In this document: piece after piece, positions 45,951 to 57,770 of the stretch | Layout: every line of letters begins with the position of its first letter | How positions within the stretch are numbered: the first letter of the stretch is position 1 | Assembly (NCBI RefSeq): GCF_964656455.1 | Contig: NC_135720.1 | Span: 101,444,696 to 101,508,695, forward strand | Reading direction: 5' to 3' | Origin: Halichoerus grypus | Lineage: Eukaryota; Chordata; Mammalia; Carnivora; Phocidae | DNA: 64,000 nucleotides | Made by a program: the position numbers and the translations under genes | The notes under the pieces: generated by a model | What the model saw: only the letters and a program-made list of their open reading frames with translations | Database searches by the model: none | Told to the model about the DNA's origin: nothing

Positions 45951-47444
45951 GTATTATGAAAACTCACAGAATTACATCTGAAAACCACAGCCCTGACTTC
46001 AGAGAGTCCCAGGGACCAGTACCAGTGCTAACTCACTGTAGTGGTAATCAACCAAGGGGCTGGAGAAGACCAGGAAAAGTCTATTTGGGATGTAGTAAAG
46101 ATAGCAGAAGGACTCCCAGAGATGCATGGGTGAAAGTTTTCAGGGGCCAGAGTTCCTGTCTCAAAGTGAGGATACAAGCAAGTGAAATTTAAGTTCTTAC
46201 TATGATCTTATCTGTACATTCTGCCCACAGGAAACCAAGTTATGTTTATTGTTTTAATAGTTCCAAGTGTTTATTTGCTAGTGAAATTAAAATTGAATGA
46301 ATAAAAGACACTTATCCAAAGACTACACTGGATAAAGATTCCATTTAAGAGAAATGTCTTTTGTTTTATATTTTATCTATGAGAAGATTAAGAATATTTA
46401 TACACAAGAGAAAAATTTAATTAAAGAATGTAGATGATGGGTGTAGATTAGTGAAAATTTGTAGCATGGGAATATTAGCAAGCCAAAATTTGAACCCTAG
46501 ACAGGATAGGTTACCCCTGCCACATATGAAATGTTGCATTAGAAACAAAGATGAAGCATAGTATTACACATGCGTACAACAGCATGAAGGAGTATATGTG
46601 CTATTTAGAATCTCTCTTATTTTCCTTCAAGGTTATAAGACTTTTAAGGTCAGTGATCATATCTGGTTCATATTTCTAGCTTTAAAAAAATGCAAGAAAA
46701 TTCTAGTGTTTCATTTCTCTCTTCCCAGGAACCAGGTCTTGCACAGTGCAGTTTGTGGGGTCATCTCTTTAGGGCCAGTTCCTGGGTGGAAGAGGCAGAG
46801 CCTGAGTAATGGAGCATGAGGACAGGGATGGTGGGGCACCAGTTAAGTGCCCCCAGAGACAGACATACACCTGCTAGAGCTCCCAGGGGGCTGAGAAGCT
46901 CAGGGTCTGAACTAGTTTAATGACCCCTTTTCATAGATAGAGCATATCTCTCTAAGGGAATGGCACATAAAACTTGTATTAGCAACTTGACTTTTGTTAT
47001 CATTTCATTCTTTCCAGCCATTTTTTACATTGGGGATTCTTTTTAAGGAATTGGATCCTTTCTAGGCTGAGAAATTTTAGACTTTTTTTTTATCAACTAA
47101 TCACATCTTATCGGTATGTCTCTTACTAAATTCCCAACTTTGTATTTTTAGTTAACTTATCTCAAAAAGTTGTTTATAAACTGATGTTTTCCTACTTGAC
47201 TTTTTCCTGATAGAAGAATATTTTGTTAATTGATAACTAAATTGATGAGAGATCCTCATTTCTCATCCCCATCTCCCTCAGCTTAGTAACCAGAAAACAT
47301 ATTGATGATGTTAAATATACAGCCTAAAGCAACAAATGTTTTTACTGAGGTGGGTCCTATTTCTTAATGGATTGAGATGGGAAGTGGGGCCCTTATTGAT
47401 TGAGTCCCTCTTTTAAAATTTTTAAATAATGATGAAGAGGGTAA
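45951..47444. other. Unassigned intron sequence
   Basis: Nearly 1.5 kb without a recognisable repeat or gene. Small frames at 45956-46192 and 46598-46819 are not supported. Confidence 0.4.
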
Positions 47445-47625
47445 TAAAAAGGAAACAGACAAATCTTTGAATCCAATTTTGTCATTTACTAGCTCTATGA
47501 CTCAGACATGTTACTTAATGTCTTTGTCCTTCAGTTTTTCTGTTAAAAAATCATGTTATTAATATCCATTCTATAGATTTTCAAAATTTCTGGCACTTGG
47601 TAATTTCTTAATAAATTATAGCTAT
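47445..47625 (+). repeat. MIR SINE
   Basis: 'caaatctttgaatccaattttgtcatttactagctctatgactcagacatgttacttaatgtctttgtccttcag' and 'tctggcacttggtaatttcttaataaat' in forward MIR order. Confidence 0.75.
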
Positions 47626-48290
47626 TTTTTATATCAATCCAACAACATAACAAAACCAAGGAAAGTTTAGGAAACCAAGTGAAAAATCTCTTACAATCTC
47701 ACTCACCAATTCTATAAACGATTTATTTCTAGTCTTTAACTATATGATACATAGTTGTCATATATGGTATATGTCTTTTTTGATCCTATTTATTTTCATT
47801 TTTTTCATAAGCATTTTCATAATTATAATTTTATCGGTTGCTCAAAAGTTTGGCAAGTGACTGTGACATAATTTATTTAATTGTTCATTTATTGTTATCT
47901 TTAGAGTGTTTCTGGGGCAGTGTTTTTGGAACTGATTTTCACTATCTTTAATAGGCATAAGGAAGAAAGCAAAATATTCTGGCTTGTCAACAGAAGCTGT
48001 AGGAAAAGAACATTTTCTTACATGATTCTTACATTTTAAATACATTTAAAACACAAAGATGCATTTGTATCTTACAAAAGCAAGATACAAATATAGGTCA
48101 AGTTCCAGGGGAGCAGATGTCCCAAGAAAAACCCTGGATACAAATTAGAAGGACCTGATTTATTTATAGACCAACTACGAAATGCTGTAAATTACTTTGT
48201 TAAGGACCACATCTAAGATTAAGCTTCTAAGAGTAGCTAGTGGCTTATCCTATTATGAAGTAATTTTACTGCTTTTCACTTGCTATAGCT
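47626..48290. other. Unassigned AT-rich intron sequence
   Basis: Nothing recognised. Confidence 0.4.
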
Positions 48291-48452
48291 CAGCGATTCT
48301 CAAAAGAAAAAATCCAGGAACTTTCCAATTTTATGATGCCCTGGAACCCCTCCCCAGACCACTGAATTAGAATCTCTGGGGAAAGGGCCTGAGCATTTGT
48401 GTTTTCAAAGTCTTTGTATGATTGCTGTGGATAACCAAACTGAGAAACATGG
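48291..48452 (+). mobile_element. MER1-like non-autonomous hAT element
   Basis: 'cagcgattctcaaaag', 'gacctctccccagaccactgaattagaatctctgggg'-type centre and 'taaccaaactgagaaac' right end. Confidence 0.65.
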
Positions 48453-49059
48453 AAGGACCTTAGACCAGAAAGATCCCACCATCCTACCCAACAACTTTGC
48501 AAAGGATGAGAGGATAAGGGGGAAATGTTGCTTCCCCTGAATCCCAGCCTCAGGCCCTGTCTGAGATCACAAAGGAAAGAGCATTTGCCTTGATACCAAT
48601 ATCACAGTACCATTTCCCCACCAGGTAAACTGCCTCCATGACAGCTCTTTAACTAAATAAACAACTTCATCCTCTCCTATAATTCCTTAATCTGGTATTG
48701 ACCGGCCAGAAATATGATGTCTTAATCAATTTGTTATGCTCCAAAGATGTCCTGGATTGCTAGTCATTAGGAAAATATATCCCTTGACACTTTAAAAGGC
48801 ATGCTTACTTAATACATTTTTGTAAGGAGATTAATGAAGAAAACCTGTAGGCACATGATAAATATTATTATGGTGATAGAGCCAAAGATAATAAATCTTG
48901 ACAGTTCAAAGAAGTATAATACTAGGACTTGAAATAGACTTCCACTTTTTATTAAGTTGTTATTAGCTCCTTGATTTTCACCAGGATAACCCATTCCTTC
49001 GTATCATGAGGCGGTCATTGTTTGCTACCTTGTAACTAATTCATTAATGCTATCCATTG
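48453..49059. other. Unassigned intron sequence
   Basis: No element recognised. Confidence 0.4.
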
Positions 49060-49132
49060 CTAGCCCATCCTTTTGATAAGTGCACAGTGGGAGATAAATA
49101 TGTGTTGAATGAACGAAAGATTAAGTGAATTA
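49060..49132 (+). repeat. L2 LINE 3' terminus
   Basis: 'gataagtgcacagtgggagataaatatgtgttgaatgaacgaaagattaag' resembles the L2 end ('...gtaggtgctcaataaatatttgttgaatgaatg'). Confidence 0.55.
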
Positions 49133-50459
49133 ATGATCTTTTTAATTGTCACATTTTGAGTATTAAAAGCATGATATTAAAGAATTTCAAAATATTCCCA
49201 GCCTTAGCTTAGCCAAAATTTACTTAATCTTTAGCTAAATCCCATGTCTTGTATCTTTTCACCTGTAAAAATAATATTATACTTCTTTTTTAGACATAAG
49301 AGTTCTGGGAAGGTTAACTACTAGTTTTAGCAAGGTTGAGACTTCTAACACATTCATAAACAGATCCTGGCTTCCCCAGATCAGTGTCAAGTCAATTCAG
49401 ATTAAAACAGTATTAACACCATGTCTAATTAAAGGAAAAGTATGTTCATTAAAGTGCAATGAATATTTAAAGTAGTTCCAGCTACATAGGAGCCATAACA
49501 ATTTAAGCACCCTTCTTGGGTCAGTGGAGAGCTTTTCCATTAGCAGCCTAGCGGATTCACAAATCATATACTCCCTTGCTTATTATTTTTAAATGGCAAT
49601 TATAAATCTCTTGATAGAATGAGGTAAAAAGGATGTTTTCCTAGTCCATATGAATGATGTGATGTGTGCCACTGGCCACTGAAAACTTGACATTGATTAT
49701 CACAAAAAGAAAGTTAAACATTTGGTACCCCACTCCTGTCATTATATTAAATACCTTATCTTTGGCAAAAAGCAAAAGCATTTGAGAAAGTTGAATCCAT
49801 ACTCATCTTATGTTTGGCAGAGGCATATAAGACAGGGAATTGATTTCTCTTTTATTTACTGTTCTAAAAAATAGTCAGTAATTGTGGCATGCATTTCTAA
49901 AGGAATCTGACCTAAGTATCGTATTTTGTGCATATATTTTCATAAGGCTTCATTAAGAGAAATTTTGGAAAGTATTCTACACATTTTGGAAAGCCTCGTT
50001 GTACATAAATTCTTTCAGTAATCTATTCATTATTTAATATCCCTCTTGAAGAAAATTATTCCTCATATCTCTTAAAACAGGTATTTCTATTTGTTCTTCC
50101 TTCAGTGAAGAAGGAGAACACTGGTGGTTATGATCTTCGGTTAGTTTTTTTTTTTTTAATCATCTTCTACCTGTGACCTTGCAAATGGTCATTATATTCT
50201 CGTGGCCTTTTCCTCTCCGGCTACATAATCTCTTATACGTAGACCTCATTCTCCACCTCACAGGCTTTTTGTTTTCAGCAGACTTTTAAGTTTGGGAAAT
50301 TGATGTGTCTTCTGGGTCTTAAGCACATATGTTCCATTCTTTACAAAGATATGCAAGTATCTTCCGTGCTCCAAACTTCCTTCTCTCTGTATCTGCCTGA
50401 TCTCAATGAATAGCCTTTCTCAATAGAGATGTATTCCATGCTTACATTCTTTCAGAAAT
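49133..50459. other. Unassigned intron sequence
   Basis: No repeat family or gene recognised over 1.3 kb; AT-rich. Confidence 0.4.
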
Positions 50460-50590
50460 TGCACGAGGCTGCGGTGTTACAGAGATAAGTTACAGATCCT
50501 CTTTTCTAAAAACCTAGTCTAGTGAAGAAGGAAGACAACTAAATGGGAAGTAATCAGTACAGTGTGGTAACTTGAATCTTAAAGGTGAGT
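50460..50590 (+). repeat. Ancient interspersed repeat, unnamed
   Basis: 'gttacagagataagttacagatcctcttttctaaaaacctagtctagtgaagaaggaagacaac...gtaatcagtacagtgtggtaac' fits the middle of the family noted at 25440 and 42985. Confidence 0.45.
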
Positions 50591-52589
50591 CAAATGATCC
50601 AGAGCTTTGAATAATCCAGCATGGGCTTTATATCAAATTCAGCCTCTTCAGGTGCTCTATTAAAAAAAATTACTCTTTACTGTTGGGAGAAGTCTTTCAG
50701 AGATGCTATTTCAATTGGTAATAAACGTTTTCTTTTCAAAATATGTTCATTAAAATTGAGGTCAATGGAAAGCTGCTCTCCATAAGGAAGGAAATATTTT
50801 GCTTTGATCAGTTATTCTGAAGGTTATGAAGTCAGCATAAAATCCTAATAATGTTATAGACTTAAAAAATGAATACAAAGCAGGAAAATTTTATGGGTAT
50901 GGACCAAGAAATATCAAGATGAAAAAGCATGAGGGTTATTAATCACAAACAAGACCTGGCCAGAAGATTGTTGAATAGTGGAACTTTCCATGGCCCCAAA
51001 AATCATCCCACCTTCAGGTCTTTCCTCCCTGATGCATAGTAACTGTTAAGATAATCGTGAGATTATTTAACCAGCAAAAATGAAGCATATATACAAGTAC
51101 AAGACTTGTAGAAATCGTGAAGCAACGACTACTAAGATGTTGGAATTGTGAAGCAACCACAGCTAAAATGCTGAGCATTTTTAATAATTACAAAGAATAA
51201 GGAGTTAATTCTTACTTTTGTTTTGGGTGATATCTGGTTTGATAAATGTCTCTGACTTAGTGCCCACTTGGGTGCTAGCTAAAATCAGCATTTTTATTCC
51301 CCATTAAACAAATTAAACACTTTTATATCATTAACAAAAGGTCACGTTAAATCTTTCCAGAACACAATGGGTAAACAATCTGCAAAAGATATTTCTCACT
51401 TTCACTGAATGAAGGATGTTCAATGTGTGTTTCTGAGAGTTAATGTTTGTGTAGAAATTGCAGGACTCCAAATCTCCTTGTTGAGAAACATAAAATGGAA
51501 CTGTGCCTTTTTCCTTTTTCATGAGGATTCTTTGTATTAGCAAAGTGAAATGCAGCATTAAATAATTGCCCGCTGAATTCAATCTTCATAAATAGAAAAT
51601 CTAGATATACTTATCTGACTCTCCTATAGCAACACTTTTATTTTGCTTTACTTATCTCCGTAATTATTTCAGTTCTCTTGGTTTTTATTATTGTTGTTTG
51701 TTTTAATTTGGAGATAGTAAGACCACAGGTTCAAGAAGTCTCTTTCATCTCTGGAGAACTGAATTTTTTGGAGGCCAGGATAGCCCATGGCATGTCTGGT
51801 GTAGGTCCCTGGGAGTAGGTCTAGCACATAATGGGGTTGTGCACCGACAGACTGAGTAGTTGTCGAAGCCCACTCAGACCGGAGTGGAGCTAGTATTCTT
51901 ACGGCGGTGCCTACATTCTTACTACTACACTGTTGACCACACATTGACCACACAGGTCCTTCAATCGTTAGTTCGGCTGCACATAACATTTCTGAAGTTA
52001 TTCTTGATGGTTTTCACGGGAAACTCAAGATTAAAAGTGGAAAAGGATTCACTGTATCATCAAATTCATCCTCACCCAGAATTAATAAAAGTATATTCCC
52101 TACAGCATTTTTTCCAAAGCAATTTAGGCAGTTTTATTAAGTTCAATTTATGTGCGCCTCACTTAATTGATCGAATTTCTGCCACTTTTCTTGGAATACT
52201 CCTCTGAAGCCCTAATAAACCTGACTAATACCATGACATTTCTCTATTATAAAATTATTTCTGTTTATTATGATATTCCATTATTCCTTTTTCTATTAAC
52301 AACATAGAATGACCCTAAATAATTCTTTTTCTAATAAGTCATGCTGATGCCTAGTTTTTATGAAGACCAGAAGTCAAAGTCCATATCCTGGCTTTGTAGA
52401 CTAGGAACCATTGTAAATAGAAACATATTTGATATAATTTTTAAATAATCTCTTCCTGCCCCAATTTAGACTGGGGAAAACTGGCAGCCAAAGTCCTTCT
52501 AATATTACTTAATAACTACCACTCTGAGGGTACTCAGAATATATGAAGATATTGAATATTCATCCTCATATAATGAATAAACGATTATG
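50591..52589. other. Unassigned intron sequence with a small imperfect repeat
   Basis: Two imperfect ~31-bp units follow each other at about 51110-51172 (both contain GTGAAGCAAC). A tract at 51845-51990 carries more CpG than its surroundings and matches no repeat I know. Frames at 51331-51582, 51669-51989 and 51860-52207 are not recognised as genes. Confidence 0.4.
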
Positions 52590-52890
52590 GACTTCTCACT
52601 ATGTGCAAGCTGGTAATAGATTATGTGTCTCGGAATCAGCATCCCTGCCAGTAAGGAATTTACAATTTAGTTGACTTGGTTGGATAAGTTCACAGATAGT
52701 TGCCTTGTCACATATGTCCAGTAAGTAAATGAGGTAGTCAATGCCCAGTGAGGTATGCAGACATTACTACTTATAGGAAGGAGTCCAGAGGAACCATGGA
52801 TCACCTTTGTCTTTCCCTCAGGTTTTTGGGATGAAGTGGGACTTGAGCTAGTTCCAAAAACAAAGGTTGGAATCAGCTGGAGCAGTAGAG
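52590..52890 (+). repeat. Ancient interspersed repeat, unnamed
   Basis: 'cactatgtgcaagctggtaatag...cctgccagtaaggaatttacaatttagttgac...aagttcacagatagttgcc...tttttgggatgaagtgggacttgagc' runs in the same order as 42985-43340. Confidence 0.5.
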
Positions 52891-53105
52891 GGAGAGCACC
52901 TGGGATGGAAGGAGAACCCATCTTTAGAGGGCACCCATTTGGGTGGTAAACCAGCATTTTTTTTCTCAGTAAACAAACAGGGAGAATTATTTTATTTCCT
53001 AGAACTGGCCCAGGTAGGCTAATTAGAGTCACAGAAAGCACTCCTTAACAGTTCACTATAGTAGGCAAACATTTAAGAGAACTCAGAAAATGTGTAAGTT
53101 CTCTA

Positions 53106-53335
53106 GGTCAGGGTTGCTTAACCTCGGCGCTGTTGACACCTTGGGGCTGATAACTTTTTGTTGGGAGGGGCTGCCGTGTGCGTTATAAAATGTTTAACAT
53201 TATCCCTGGCCCCTACCCATGAGACATAGTAGTATCTTGTTCCTCTCCCGTTTTGACAACCAAAAACAAATGTGTCCCGACATTGCCAAATGTCCTCTGG
53301 GATGCAAAATTGCTCCTCATCGAGAGCCACTTCTC
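53106..53335 (-). mobile_element. MER20 (non-autonomous hAT-Charlie)
   Basis: 'cagggttgcttaacctcggcgctgttgacacc', 'gccgtgtgcgttataaaatgtttaacattatccctggcccctaccc', 'gacaaccaaaaacaaatgtgtcccgacattgccaaatgtcc' is a near full-length MER20 in reverse orientation. MER20 copies are known to act as regulatory sites in some eutherian tissues; no such role is shown here. Confidence 0.88.
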
Positions 53336-55400
53336 TGGTTCTATGAACACTAAGGGAAAGAGTTCTCAGATTCTCTTCTCCTGTAATGCCAACCATCAGG
53401 AAAATTGTCTTTGCACTTAACCTAGATTCCTCCTATTGCATATTATAAACCCTCTTCTTTCGTGGCCTCAGAGTTGTGCTTCCATATCAAGAGTAGTCTG
53501 TCTACTTAGCAAGACACTAGGATATAATCTCTGGAGAATTTCTAAGTGCCCAGGGAAAACCACTAAGAAATGCTCTCTAATATCTCTCCTCCACTTAGGA
53601 AAAACTCTCTAGTCTTGTTCACTTGTCAAAATTGTAGTCCTATTTAGATTAGAAACCTATTTCAATTGTAAATCCCACTGGTGGGGGAAGCTCAGCTTTA
53701 GGAGAGAACACAGCTGGCGCCTCCTGGATGTTAAATAATTCATCTTCCTCATTTTGGAGAGTCAGAAACAGCCAAGCCGAGATGCTAAATCCTCAAGGTA
53801 ATATTGCAAAACCTAGTCCCTGGCACAAAGGGGGGAAAGGCCTGCTAAATCACAGAAGCCACCCTTCACAGCTTTAGGAGAAGCTCTAGAGAGAATGCTG
53901 TTTGCTCACCTGATTTTTCCCCATTTTCCTAACAGGAAAGATAAGTTGCCCTGAGGGAATTTTATGAAATTAAGTTAAGAAAAATCAGCCTTCCTACATT
54001 TTATATAGTTATGCCTGTGTCACTCATGCCTGTAGTTCATTTTTCAAGTGCAGTATTTTGACCCTTCTAAAAAACATTTCCCTCAGAAATCAAAAGGTAA
54101 GCATGGAACAGGGGGACCACCTGCTTCATTGCAGTTTGTAGAAAATAGATGACATTTGAACAACTGCTTGACGTTAAATATTTCTCATTAATAGTTCTGT
54201 TCTCACACTTGGCTATTTATTGCATAATCTATTTTAGTCCAAATTGTCCTAGTACTTGTCCCAGGCTCATCTTGGATTTTCGTGAGGCTTTCAAAGCTGC
54301 ACTAAATCTCCAGAATGCACAGCTTCTAGAACAGTGTTCCATAGTAGTTCTAACACGTTTTTCAGGGAACTAGTAATCTTAGTACTTTTATTTCTGTGCC
54401 CTGAAAGAGGTAACATTCTTAGCAGAAAACCCATTTTTACATCTTAATGAGACTCTATTTTTCTTCATATATGATAGGGTCCATATGTGTGCTCCTACAC
54501 CTGTATGCTCCTCTCAACCAAGTTTCTTGATTGTGGGACTCTAATGAGAATCTATAACGCTCCGTGATTGCAACAATTTTTGTGTTTTAATCTATGCTGC
54601 TTGAGTGGTTGACTGCATAAGATATAAGCAATCAAAGCCACCAAATTCCAAATTTTTCCATTGGTCAGGCTCAGTAGTTTTGCTTTAGTTTCACTGAGAG
54701 TAAATACAGACAAAGGTAAAAGACGATCGAAGAAGTCTGCATGCAACCATTGCAGTTATCAAGGCAACACAAATTCCTAAATGATCATTTAGTTCTTTAT
54801 CCAGGGAGATTTTCTCAGGGTACGTACATAGATAAAAATTGAATTTTCCAACTGGAAATTGGCCAGATGTGATTTGTAACAGCTATGTTCTTTGGAAAAA
54901 GACATTGTAGTCATTAGAACAGGGGAGACGGGAAGGGAGGGTGTGTTCTATCAAACAAAATCTCAGTTTGGGTTCATTTCTTGAAGTCTTTCCTCATCTC
55001 ATGAGAACAAAGGGGAAAAAGCCATTTTGGTGATTGGACCCATGGGTCAGACAACCCAATAATCAGGCTCTGTCTGAATCCAAGACATCCCAAGCAATAT
55101 TCAGTTTATGACAGTGGTGTCAAAGAAGCTTTTATGAGCATCCACACTATTTTTCCCTTCATGGTGTTTTTCTCCAGAAGTTAGGAATATAACTTGAGCT
55201 ACTCTAGCTTCCTAATAACACAGCTCACTTTAATGTACCCTAAACAGGAGCACTTAATTCAAACAAGCCTCCATTCTATTATTTTTCAAAGATGTCTTCC
55301 TTGGGAAACTTCATTTAATGTGCATTTTATTTGATTTGAAAATTGACAACTTGTATCATAAATCAGATGTGATGCTACATGATAAGATAAGCATTATTTC
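53336..55400. other. Unassigned intron sequence
   Basis: Two kilobases with no recognised repeat family. A CTCF-like sequence occurs at 53714-53732. Small open frames at 54149-54373 and 54552-54746 are not gene-like. Confidence 0.4.
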
Positions 55401-55411
55401 AAGTCAGAACA

Positions 55412-55613
55412 GGGGCACCTGGGTGGCTCAGTCAGTTAAGTGTCTGCCTTCAGCTCAAGTCATGATCTCAGGGTCCTGGGATATGGGACATCTGGTGTCT
55501 GGCTCCCTGCTCAGCAGGCAGGCTGCTTCTCCCTCTCCCTCTGCTCCTCCCCCCTGCTCGTGCTCCCTCTCTCTCTCAAATAAATAAGCAATCCTTAAAA
55601 AAAAATAAAATAA
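55412..55613 (+). mobile_element. Can-SINE (SINEC), the only one in the intron
   Basis: Head GGGGCACCTGGGTGGCTCAGT and a CAAATAAATAAGCAATCC tail. The box-B region is altered (GGGATATGGGACATC). A perfect 11-bp duplication, AAGTCAGAACA, is at 55401-55411 and 55614-55624. Confidence 0.93.
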
Positions 55614-55624
55614 AAGTCAGAACA

Positions 55625-56379
55625 ATTGAGACAGCTGTCCCCATGTAAATATCAGTAAGTTCAGAAGTACACAGTGGAAGGAAAGGGGAAATTGTTGGAG
55701 ACCTTTAAAACAAGGATCCCTACAGATAATATCATTAACCCAATTAAAATACTAGTTTATACCTAATCAACCCATCTTAGCAATTAAATGTATATTTCCT
55801 TAATTTAACATGAAATCATGGTACTGGGAATATGACTAACAATTTTCATCTGCCTGGATTCCATTCAAAAGAGATTGGGTAAGTTCACTCAAAATTTTTT
55901 ATAGGAATAGGGCTTCCCAACAGAGCCACTTGCATCTGGAATTCTTTTATTTCTGTAAAGGAGCAGCTCCAATAGGAATGAGTAAGATAAACAAATTTAA
56001 ATGTGGGTGAATATCTGGGAACCAATAACCCAACAGTATGTGATGAAAAGGCCCCAATCATGAGGGAAGAGATTTGGAAATCAGCTAAAGTAAATTAGTT
56101 CAGAGATGGCAAGTTTTAGAGTGATGTTCTGATTTGTTCTCCCAAGTAACTTACATTTACTTGTTCCCTGGTATTATTTAATCTGCAAATGTGAGTATTT
56201 GCTCTCTAATTTCCCATTTTTCTTAAATGTCTGAGTGGTGTTCAAACAAATTCTGAAATAGTCAGACTGGCTCAGTCACAGCTAAACCAAGACATGCCAA
56301 CTGCTAAGGATATAGCTAATGTTTCTGCATAAGCTTTGAACACCTCGTTCAGATTTTATTTGGCCATTCATTCATTCAA
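55625..56379. other. Unassigned intron sequence
   Basis: AT-rich, nothing recognised. Confidence 0.4.
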
Positions 56380-56485
56380 CATACATTTTAGTGAGATTAT
56401 TCCATATGCCAAAGCCTGTGCTGAACTCTGGGGAAACAAAGGCATGTTATACTCAATCCCTGCCCTCCAAGCCACAGAATTCAGT
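56380..56485 (+). repeat. Ancient interspersed repeat, unnamed
   Basis: 'ccatatgccaaagcctgtgctgaactctggggaaacaaagg...ctcaatccctgccctccaagccacagaattcagtgg' is another short member of the family at 25440. Confidence 0.5.
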
Positions 56486-56494
56486 GGACAAAAA

Positions 56495-56690
56495 CCCCAT
56501 CTCTGGCATCAGACAGATCTAGGATGGCATCCTGGCCTTGTCACTTACTAGCTGTGTGATATTGGGATAAATGACATTACCTCTCTAAGACTTGTGGCTT
56601 CTTCAATTTAAAATGAGGATAATTATAGGAACTATCCTGTAGATCACTGGAAGGATTGAAATGAGAAACACTTTTCGGTAACTCTACCAA
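56495..56690 (+). repeat. MIR SINE
   Basis: 'cctggccttgtcacttactagctgtgtgatattgggataaatgacattacctctctaagacttg' and 'ggaaggattgaaatgagaaac' in forward MIR order; one of the better-preserved copies. Confidence 0.85.
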
Positions 56691-57637
56691 AATAAGCAAT
56701 GAGTAAATTTAGTGTTTATTCTCTAAAAGGAAGGAATACATTTTAAAAAATAAACACGATTAAATTGTAGGGATCTCTAAAGTGGGGGCACCAAAGATCT
56801 CTTATCATCTCAAGAACAAAAAGACTGAAAATGAACCATCCTGTGTGGGTGAAGCCATTGCTGGAATAATCAAACCTGCAATTTTAGAAATATTATAACT
56901 ATTACAAATATCTTTAAATGAGATCAAGAGAATTCTCTCATTTCTGCTGAGTTAGAAGAGGGAACAGAATTAAACTGCAGTAAATTATTAAGCTTCAGGA
57001 AATCTTTCGAATTCTAAAGGTTGTTAGTAAAATTTATCAGCCCAAAAATGTATTTTTAGAAATATGACATGGAGCTTTCTTCTCTGGATGATTTGGATGC
57101 AGGGCTGACTGGAACCAGAGGTGTGAAATCTTTAGGATATTCCTCTCCTCCTATGATTGATGTATGGATGATATGCAGAGTTGACAACGTATAATAAACT
57201 ATCATGGCAGAGATGGAAAGGTTGTAGTAAAAGGTCAGGAGAAATAGGTAGCAGTTCTATTTTTTAAATAAGGAATGGGGCATATTCTGCAGTTATGGAA
57301 TCATATAGTCTTTTCCAAGTTCTGATGCAGAAATACCAACATATAAATTCTGTTTGCAAATTCTGCTTCGAATTGCGGCCTCCAAATCTTATGCTGCTAT
57401 TACATTGAAACTTGACAGCATTTCAGTTAATAAAATGCTGTTTGACAGGATTTTGAGGACTTTGTCATTTGGAATGCATGTCAAAAATATTTGGAAATTT
57501 AAACCTGAAAATTCCTAAGTTCATTTTCAAAATTTGTAAGTTACTCATTTCAATAAAAAAAAATTCTAAGCACAATAAAACGTAGGAGGGAATAAAATTG
57601 GAACATACAGATTCCTGTCTGGCATGTTCTAGACAAG
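56691..57637. other. Unassigned AT-rich intron sequence
   Basis: No repeat family recognised. A p53-site-like sequence occurs at 57620-57640. Confidence 0.4.
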
Positions 57638-57770
57638 GTGTCAGTAAACTTCTCTGTGAGGCTCCAGACAATGCATACACAAGTGCATACTACTGTGTAC
57701 CAGTAAAACTTTATTTACAAAAACCAGCAAGGACCAGATTTGGTTGGTGGGCTTTAGTTTGCCAGCACTT
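57638..57770 (-). mobile_element. Small hAT-Charlie (MER58-type) element
   Basis: 'gtgtcagtaaacttctctgtgagg', 'ccagtaaaactttatttacaaaaaccagcaaggaccagatttggttggtgggctttagtttgccagcac' is the reverse of the same terminal sequences seen in the large element at 19368-22200. Confidence 0.75.
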
